Source: Acidobacteriota bacterium (GTDB lineage: Bacteria > Acidobacteriota > Terriglobia > Acidiferrales > UBA7541). From it: a DNA stretch of 5,714 nt. The DNA is taken from contig PMOP01000272.1 in the NCBI GenBank assembly GCA_003161495.1, positions 1-5,714 on the forward strand. The letters run 5' to 3'. A model generated the notes under the pieces. That model worked only from the letters and a program-made list of their open reading frames with translations, was not told the origin of the DNA and did not search any database. Positions 1 to 4,535 of this stretch are shown piece after piece. Every line of letters starts with the position of its first letter. Position 1 is the first letter of the stretch. Made by a program: the position numbers and the translations under genes.

Positions 1-468
1 GACGTAATTAAGAATTACAACGAACAACTGAAATCGGGATTGAACAACGTGCTGCGCAGGCGCATGAACGAGCCCGGCATGGAATTGCGTTATGCCGGGA
101 CGGACCTGATCGATTTGAAGGAAGCGGAGTGGATCGAGTTTACCGACAGCGAACACCGCGAAATGCGGCTGGGAGTCGATAGATTTACGCACCTGCCGCA
201 GCGATGGACCGTGACCACGCGCAATCCGGAAACTCGCGTCTACACCTCAGTCACCACCAGCTACACGCAGTACATGCCCCTCGACGGCGTCAAGACTCCC
301 CTGAGCATCGAGCTCTCCCGCGACGACCACAAACTGACCCAGACTTTTTTGACCGTGTGCAAATACAACTCCGACCTCGACCCGCAACTTTTCACGCGCT
401 CCTGGCTGGAGCAGCACGCCGCGGAAGTCACCAAGAAGGGTTACAAGGATTCTAAGAGCACGAAGTAG
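1..468 (+). CDS. LolA/LolB-fold-like periplasmic protein, 3' end of gene (partial)
   Basis: The frame is open from the window edge to a TAG at 466-468, giving 155 visible residues; the N-terminus lies outside. A TTG at position 40 could be read as a start, but the frame continues upstream with plausible coding sequence (DVIKNYNEQLKSG), so I treat it as internal. The visible part has alternating short beta strands: EWIEFTDSEHREMRLGVDR, then FTHLPQRWTV, then YMPLDGVKTPLSIEL, and an end reading YNSDLDPQLFTRSWLEQ. That order (a residue or substrate line, 'D..THLP.R', 'G.KTP', and a closing 'N..LDP.LFT') resembles the C-terminal half of outer-membrane lipoprotein-sorting (LolA-like) proteins common in Acidobacteria. 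The role would be periplasmic lipid or lipoprotein binding, but this rests on recalled family resemblance, not on a catalytic motif. It converges on the gene at 511-1158 with a 42-base gap. Confidence 0.72.
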   Translation, partial: DVIKNYNEQLKSGLNNVLRRRMNEPGMELRYAGTDLIDLKEAEWIEFTDSEHREMRLGVDRFTHLPQRWTVTTRNPETRVYTSVTTSYTQYMPLDGVKTPLSIELSRDDHKLTQTFLTVCKYNSDLDPQLFTRSWLEQHAAEVTKKGYKDSKSTK

Positions 469-515
469 GGCGTCCCCCCCCGTTATACGCGGAAGTCTGA
501 CTGGCCCTTCCTAGT
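464..515. repeat. possible decayed copy of the intergenic inverted repeat
   Basis: The gap between two convergent genes begins AGTAGGGCGTC (464-474) and ends CTGACTGGCCCTTCCTAGT (497-515). These resemble the outer parts of the repeat units at 3458-3535 and 4466-4536 (AGTAGGACGGGC and its complement), with the same overlap of TAG stop codons at both ends. The central hairpin is not conserved, and a run of eight C (474-481) lies inside. It could be a degenerate copy or a chance similarity. Confidence 0.25.
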
Positions 516-1158
516 TCCACTTAAGGAGTTTGGTTAATGTTTCGTCAGCGTTCTTCCGAATCACTGGATCTGTGGTTTTGTTCCGAATTTCCAGCACATG
601 GCGGATGGCGGTATTTACGGTAGTCCAAGGCTTGGATGGAGGACCCTCAATTGACCACGCCGATTGCCCCGTCGGCTTCCTTGCTATATCGGTCTTTCCG
701 TCGGGACCGACCATTGTTAAGAAGCTCGGAGTCAGAACAAGGCGGAATAGATAATCTGTCTTATAGGAGCGACCCGGCGATGGTGGTGAATAATGCAAAT
801 TGGAACCGATGTGGCCCGCATCAGTGAACTCCATTAACACTTCGGCTTTATCATTGTTGATTGTGAGGCCAGAAAATCCATTGTAATTGGAAATAACGTC
901 GAATGACTTGTCCGAGGGCGTCGGGCTAGGTTCACTGAAATAACGACTGGCTCTGATCCAGCCCTGTTGAGTCAGCAACTGACCCGACACACCCATATTC
1001 CACACTTCCTCCACGATATCCCTCGGGGATATCGGCGGCGGTCCGGAATTCGCAGGCGTTTGTGCAAATGTTCCCACTACTCTAAAAGTGAGAGCGAAGA
1101 TTATTGTGACGAAAAGGCGGACGGCCCGAGCCATCTCATTTGTTTCGTGGCACGCCAT
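511..1158 (-). CDS. secreted protein of unknown function
   Basis: This encodes 215 residues if translation starts at the ATG at 1158, or 207 from the in-frame ATG at 1134. The second start gives a cleaner signal peptide: MARAVR, a hydrophobic stretch (LFVTIIFALTF), and a probable cleavage site near GTFA-QT. Neither start has a good Shine-Dalgarno sequence. A candidate extended -10 just upstream would place the transcript start near 1158, which means a leaderless message or a 24-base leader. The mature part begins with a Pro-rich linker (PANSGPPPISPRD), followed by a globular domain with IVEEVWNMGVSGQLLTQQGW, YFSEPSP, a Gly/Ser/Tyr loop, FLTMVGPDGKTDI, and a basic helical end (NTAIRHVLEIRNKTTD). 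I know of uncharacterised acidobacterial proteins with a similar layout but no assigned activity. No cysteines or metal motif are visible in the mature chain. The gene is AT-richer than its neighbours (841-900 has 24 G/C in 60), which may indicate acquisition. Confidence 0.8.
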   Translation of the reverse strand: MACHETNEMARAVRLFVTIIFALTFRVVGTFAQTPANSGPPPISPRDIVEEVWNMGVSGQLLTQQGWIRASRYFSEPSPTPSDKSFDVISNYNGFSGLTINNDKAEVLMEFTDAGHIGSNLHYSPPSPGRSYKTDYLFRLVLTPSFLTMVGPDGKTDIARKPTGQSAWSIEGPPSKPWTTVNTAIRHVLEIRNKTTDPVIRKNADETLTKLLKWN

Positions 1159-1164
1159 GGCGGG

Positions 1165-1173
1165 ATTATATCA
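1165..1173 (-). promoter_or_regulatory. candidate extended -10 promoter for the 511-1158 gene
   Basis: On the minus strand the sequence reads TGATATAAT, a perfect -10 hexamer (1170-1165) with the upstream TG of an extended -10 element. No good -35 hexamer sits 16-18 bases upstream (CTAATA at 1193-1188 is the nearest), which fits an extended -10 promoter. The inferred transcript start is near 1158, on or next to the first possible ATG. Consensus is that of housekeeping sigma-70; in other phyla the match is weaker evidence. Confidence 0.45.
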
Positions 1174-1280
1174 TTCCTGTATTGCAATATTAGTGTACAC
1201 AACTGTACCTATCGCAAAGGCCTTGCAAACAGGCCACTGCGAAACGAAATGGCACGCGATCTTCCAAAACAAATTACAGC

Positions 1281-1310
1281 TTGACAGACGCTTGCCGCGC
1301 GGCATATCAG
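1281..1310 (+). promoter_or_regulatory. candidate sigma-70 promoter for the PQQ dehydrogenase gene
   Basis: A perfect -35 hexamer TTGACA (1281-1286) is followed after 18 bases by TATCAG (1305-1310), a 4/6 match to the -10 consensus. Transcription would start near 1317, leaving a leader of about 64 bases before the ATG at 1381. The spacer holds a perfect 12-base palindrome, TGCCGCGCGGCA (1293-1304), positioned where an operator could control the promoter. The weak -10 fits a regulated promoter, but this is inference from sequence only. Confidence 0.4.
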
Positions 1311-1370
1311 TGCGGCTACCACATAACATGGCAGGCCCGGATGTGCGGGACCGGAAGTGCAATTCCGAGC

Positions 1371-1375
1371 GGAGG
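1371..1375 (+). promoter_or_regulatory. ribosome binding site that fixes the dehydrogenase start
   Basis: GGAGG lies five bases before the ATG at 1381. A GTG at 1357 is in frame upstream but lacks such a site and would put eight extra residues (MQFRAEEV) ahead of a normal lipoprotein signal peptide, so 1381 is the better start. Confidence 0.8.
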
Positions 1376-1380
1376 AAGTG

Positions 1381-3462
1381 ATGCGTTTGAATTTTTCCCG
1401 GCGGTGGATCGTGGCATGTGCGGCAATCTCGATCCTGGCGATGGCAGGGTGCGGGCGCAAGTCGAGCGAAGTGGACGATGCTGCGCTGCGCGCTGCGGAT
1501 GGCGATTCCGCGAATTGGATCACGTATGGGCGGACATATTCAGAGCAGCGCTTCAGCCCATTGAAGCAGATTGACGAGCAGAGTGTCGGCAAACTTGGCC
1601 TTCTGTGGTCTTACGACCTGGGAACTTTGCGCGGAGTGGAGGCGACGCCGCTTGTCAAAGATGGCGTGCTCTATACGACGAGCGCCTGGAGCATCGTGTA
1701 CGCCTTCGATGCGAAAAGCGGGAAGCTGCTGTGGAGCTACGATCCGATGGTGCCGAAAGATCACGCGAAGTACGTGTGCTGCGACGTGGTCAATCGAGGC
1801 GTTGCGCTTTACAAAGGACGCGTGTATGTCGCGACGCTGGACGGGCGGCTCGTCGCGCTGGACGCCAAAACGGGCGCGCCGATTTGGGATGTTCAGACGA
1901 CGCCCAAGGATAGTTCCTACGCAATCACGGCCGCGCCGCGAATCGCCAAGGGCCGCGTGCTCATCGGCAACGCGGGCGCGGAGTACCCTGTGCGCGGCTA
2001 CGTCTCCGCATACGACGCCGAGAGCGGCAACCTCGCCTGGCGGACGTACACCGTTCCCGGCGATCCGGGAAAACCATTCGAGTCCGAGGCGTTGAAGCGC
2101 GCGGCAGCCACGTGGTCAGGCGAGTGGTGGAAGGCGGGCGGAGGCGGGACCGCCTGGGAGTCGATGGTTTACGATCCGGAACTCGACCTCGTGATGTTCG
2201 GCACCGGAAATGCTTCGCCCTGGTACGACGTACTGCGCGGAAAGGGCGACAGCCTCTACGCGGCTTCGATAGTTGCGTTGCATGCCGATACCGGGGAGCA
2301 GGCGTGGTACTACCAAACTTCGCCGGGCGATAACTGGGACTATGACGCGACGCAACCCTTGATGCTGGCCACGCTCTCCATCGACGGCGCTCAGCGCCGC
2401 GTGGTGATGCAGGCGAACAAAAACGGTTTCTTCTACGTGATCGATCGCGAAAACGGAAAATTTATTTCGGCGCGCCCGTTCGCCCCGGTGAATTGGGCCA
2501 CCGGCATCGATCCGAACGGGCGTCCGATTGAAAATCCCGCCGCGCGCCAGTTGAAAGATGCGGCGCTCGTGAAACCGTCCGCGGAAGGCGCGCACAACTG
2601 GAATCCCATCTCGTACAATCCTATGACTGGACTGGTGTACCTCGCCGTGCTTGAAGACACATCCCTGCACGCGATCATTCCTCACTGGAAGATTAATCTG
2701 CACGACCAGACAACCGGATCGGACCGTGCCTACCGCGGGCCGGCGCGTGACGCGTATCTCAAGATGAAGAGCAGTGGACGGCTTCTCGCCTGGGACCCGG
2801 TCGCTCAAAAAGAAGCGTGGCACGTTGATCTGCCCGATCCGAAAAGCGGAGGAACGCTGGCCACTGCGGGGAATCTCGTGTTCCAGGGACGAGCCGATGG
2901 AAAACTTTCCGCCTATCGCGCCACGGACGGAAAACTCCTGTGGGATTTCGACGCTGGAGTCGGAATCGCGGCGCCGCCGATGACATTTTCCGTTGACGGC
3001 ACGCAATACATCGCGGTCGAAAGCGGTTGGGGCGGGCCGCAGGTGCTCAGCAATCGGCCGCCCGGCAAGGGACACGTCGGACCCGCAAAACTTTTAGTGT
3101 TTGCGCTTGGAGGGACGGCGACGCTGCCTCCTTACCAGCACGTGGACCGGCCGGTTCCCATGCCGACGTTCAAACTCGCGGCTTCCAAAGCTGAAATCGA
3201 AGAAGGCCGCAAACTTTTTGCCAATACCTGCGCGAGGTGCCACGGCGGGGAAGCCGTCAGCGGAGGTTCGGTGCCTGATTTGCGATACGTTTCCACCCCG
3301 ACGCATGAAATGTTCGAGGAAATTGTGCTGGGCGGCGCGCGACGCGAATTTGGCATGCCGTCCTTCACGGGAGACATCACGCCCCCGCAGGTTCGATTGA
3401 TCCATGCGTACATCCTGGATCGCGCGCGCGAATCGGCCCAGGCGGATGCCAAGAAAAAGTAG
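1381..3462 (+). CDS. PQQ-dependent quinohemoprotein alcohol dehydrogenase, predicted lanthanide-type, lipoprotein
   Basis: A 693-residue exported dehydrogenase of the methanol/ethanol family with a C-terminal cytochrome c domain (type II quinohemoprotein layout; the length is usual for it). It should oxidise an alcohol or aldehyde with PQQ and pass electrons to its own heme c. The signal peptide ends in a lipobox, AMAGC with Cys24, suggesting a lipid anchor. Residues 1-570 form the beta-propeller: TYGRTYSEQRFSPL near the start and at least six 'A.D...G...W' blade motifs. Active-site candidates by family alignment are the vicinal Cys133-Cys134 disulfide, Glu201 (GAEYPVRG), Trp259 under PQQ (TAWESMVYDP), Asn277 (GTGNASPW), catalytic Asp320, Lys347 (NKNGFF) and Asn406-Trp407. 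Asp322 follows the catalytic Asp by two (NWDYD); this extra acidic ligand is the known mark of lanthanide-dependent enzymes, where calcium types usually have Ala, Ser or Thr. The cytochrome has CARCH (Cys617, Cys620, His621) and probable distal Met659 (FGMP). The substrate cannot be told from sequence. Its stop codon lies inside a repeat. Confidence 0.95.
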   Translation: MRLNFSRRWIVACAAISILAMAGCGRKSSEVDDAALRAADGDSANWITYGRTYSEQRFSPLKQIDEQSVGKLGLLWSYDLGTLRGVEATPLVKDGVLYTTSAWSIVYAFDAKSGKLLWSYDPMVPKDHAKYVCCDVVNRGVALYKGRVYVATLDGRLVALDAKTGAPIWDVQTTPKDSSYAITAAPRIAKGRVLIGNAGAEYPVRGYVSAYDAESGNLAWRTYTVPGDPGKPFESEALKRAAATWSGEWWKAGGGGTAWESMVYDPELDLVMFGTGNASPWYDVLRGKGDSLYAASIVALHADTGEQAWYYQTSPGDNWDYDATQPLMLATLSIDGAQRRVVMQANKNGFFYVIDRENGKFISARPFAPVNWATGIDPNGRPIENPAARQLKDAALVKPSAEGAHNWNPISYNPMTGLVYLAVLEDTSLHAIIPHWKINLHDQTTGSDRAYRGPARDAYLKMKSSGRLLAWDPVAQKEAWHVDLPDPKSGGTLATAGNLVFQGRADGKLSAYRATDGKLLWDFDAGVGIAAPPMTFSVDGTQYIAVESGWGGPQVLSNRPPGKGHVGPAKLLVFALGGTATLPPYQHVDRPVPMPTFKLAASKAEIEEGRKLFANTCARCHGGEAVSGGSVPDLRYVSTPTHEMFEEIVLGGARREFGMPSFTGDITPPQVRLIHAYILDRARESAQADAKKK

Positions 3463-3535
3463 GACGGACTTTAGTCTGTCGCTTTTTTGTGATCTCGAGA
3501 AAACCGAAACCCGACAGGCTGAAGCCCGTCCTACT
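3458..3535. repeat. intergenic inverted repeat pair, copy A
   Basis: Two 24-base units face each other: left at 3458-3481, right at 3512-3535, with a 30-base centre. They differ at 3 of 24 positions when one is complemented. Each unit starts AGTAGGAC on its own strand and contains its own 7-bp hairpin: GACGGAC-TTTA-GTCTGTC on the left, GACGGGC-TTCA-GCCTGTC on the right (minus strand). The left unit contains the dehydrogenase stop codon. The pair can fold either as two small hairpins or as one long stem. The arrangement resembles REP/BIME elements or a small non-autonomous palindromic repeat. The remaining intergenic bases to 3612 show nothing else I can support. Confidence 0.88.
3463..3488 (+). 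terminator. intrinsic terminator of the PQQ dehydrogenase gene
   Basis: The stem GACGGAC (3463-3469) pairs with GTCTGTC (3474-3480) around a TTTA loop, with one G-U pair, followed after two bases by six T (3483-3488). It begins directly after the stop codon. It is the left unit of repeat copy A, so the repeat itself supplies the terminator. This should limit read-through into the NIPSNAP gene. Confidence 0.75.
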
Positions 3536-3612
3536 GGAACCATAGACACTCGAAACGAATTGTGTGACGATACCCGAATCATTGGCGGGACGATCGTTCA
3601 ACGCTTCACTCG

Positions 3613-3618
3613 GGAGGA
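3613..3618 (+). promoter_or_regulatory. ribosome binding site of the NIPSNAP gene
   Basis: GGAGGA stands five bases before the ATG at 3624. This favours that start over the in-frame GTG at 3564, which would add 20 residues ahead of a normal twin-arginine signal peptide and would leave the site inside the coding region. Confidence 0.8.
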
Positions 3619-3623
3619 TTTCC

Positions 3624-4433
3624 ATGGAACGGCGAAAATTTCTGGCTTCCACGCTCGCGGCTTCTGCCCTTGCAGTCACCGCGCCGGCAAGCGCGCTCGA
3701 AGCGGCGCAAGGAAACATGACGGCGAAAGGCCGCGAATTCTACCAGCTCCGCAGATATCACATCAATGCCGGCCCGCAACGGAAACTCTGCGACGATTTT
3801 TTTCGCGACGCGCTGATCCCCGCGCTCAATCGCATGTCGATTTCTCCCGTCGGCGTGTTTGACCTAACGATCGGGCCGGACACGCCCTCGATTTACGTCC
3901 TGATGCCGGGCGCTTCAGCGGAAACGGTTGCAACAATTGAGGCGCGCCTGAACCAGGACGCCGAATACACGAAAACGGGAGCGGCGTTTCTTACTGCGCC
4001 CGCCAAGGAGCCCGCGTTCGACCGCATGGACAGCACATTCCTGCAGGCCTTTGAAAAATGGCCGAGTCTTGTTTTACCCAAAGCGGCCGCCTCGCACGGC
4101 ACGCGCGTTTTCGAGCTGCGCATTTATGAAGGCGCAACCGACCAGGATCACCGGCGAAAAGTGGAAATGATGCAATCGGGCGAAGCCGATATCTTCGCTA
4201 AGAACGGCTTCGAGCAAATCTTCTACAGCGAGACGCTCATCGGCCCGCGCCTGCCGAACCTGACCTACATGCTGTGCTTTGACAGCCTGGCCACGCGCGA
4301 CAAGCAATGGGCCGCGTTCCGCGCCTCCGACGATTGGAAATCGTATTCGACGCAGCCGAAATACGCGTTTGAGCCGATCGTCTCCAACATCACCAACCTG
4401 ATCCTGACGCCGACGGCATACTCGCAGATTTAG
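3624..4433 (+). CDS. NIPSNAP-family protein with twin-arginine signal peptide
   Basis: 269 residues. The N-terminus MERRKFLASTL holds a twin-arginine motif (Arg3-Arg4, RRxFL), then an Ala-rich hydrophobic stretch and a likely cleavage site after ASA (Ala24), so export through Tat in folded form is expected. The mature part holds two related halves of about 100 residues, each of the ferredoxin-like NIPSNAP fold: one starting near residue 38 (EFYQLRRYHINAG), one near 162 (VFELRIYEGATDQDH). The second contains the strongest family signature: KVEMMQSGEADIFAKNGF, then LIGPRLPNLTYMLCFDSL, and the ending PIVSNITNLILTPTAYSQI. NIPSNAP proteins resemble dimeric alpha/beta-barrel enzymes, but the bacterial exported forms have no established reaction. 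It lies 161 bases after the dehydrogenase on the same strand, behind an intrinsic terminator; no clear promoter is seen in the gap. Co-function with the dehydrogenase is possible, not shown. Confidence 0.9.
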   Translation: MERRKFLASTLAASALAVTAPASALEAAQGNMTAKGREFYQLRRYHINAGPQRKLCDDFFRDALIPALNRMSISPVGVFDLTIGPDTPSIYVLMPGASAETVATIEARLNQDAEYTKTGAAFLTAPAKEPAFDRMDSTFLQAFEKWPSLVLPKAAASHGTRVFELRIYEGATDQDHRRKVEMMQSGEADIFAKNGFEQIFYSETLIGPRLPNLTYMLCFDSLATRDKQWAAFRASDDWKSYSTQPKYAFEPIVSNITNLILTPTAYSQI

Positions 4434-4469
4434 GCGGTCCCGCAACGAACGGTGCTCGTGGTTTGGTAG

Positions 4470-4493
4470 GACGGGCTTCAGCCTGTCGGTTTT
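4470..4493 (+). terminator. probable terminator of the NIPSNAP gene
   Basis: The hairpin GACGGGC-TTCA-GCCTGTC (4470-4487, one G-U pair) is followed after two bases by TTTT and then AATTAT. It sits 36 bases after the NIPSNAP stop. The T-run is shorter than in copy A, so efficiency may be lower. Confidence 0.55.
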
Positions 4494-4508
4494 AATTATC
4501 GCACCAGC

Positions 4509-4532
4509 AAAAGCGACAGGCTGAAGCCCGTC
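4509..4532 (-). terminator. probable terminator of the histidine kinase gene
   Basis: On the minus strand the right unit of copy B gives the hairpin GACGGGC-TTCA-GCCTGTC (4532-4515) followed by GC and TTTT. It starts three bases after the kinase stop codon. Together with the left unit it makes a bidirectional terminator between convergent genes. Confidence 0.55.
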
Positions 4533-4535
4533 CTA

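Noticed and set aside
474..481. Run of eight C as a phase-variation tract
   Set aside because: It lies after both stop codons, outside any coding frame or recognisable promoter spacer; a sequencing artefact or simple drift is as likely.
967..1284. 105-codon plus-strand frame opposite the secreted protein gene
   Set aside because: Low-complexity translation with no signal or domain; the minus-strand frame has a signal peptide and consistent coding character.
1357..1380. Upstream GTG start for the dehydrogenase
   Set aside because: It would add eight residues before the lipoprotein signal peptide, and the strong GGAGG at 1371-1375 serves the ATG at 1381.
1571..2095. 174-codon plus-strand frame overlapping the dehydrogenase start region
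   Set aside because: Arg-, Ser- and Cys-rich composition typical of a shifted reading of GC-rich codons; no ribosome binding site or domain.
2116..3075. 319-codon open frame on the minus strand inside the dehydrogenase gene
   Set aside because: It is antisense to a gene with intact family motifs along its whole length; the translation is Arg-rich without recognisable domains, as expected for a shadow frame in GC-rich DNA.
3564..3623. Upstream GTG start for the NIPSNAP protein
   Set aside because: It would bury the twin-arginine signal 20 residues inside; GGAGGA at 3613-3618 points to the ATG at 3624.
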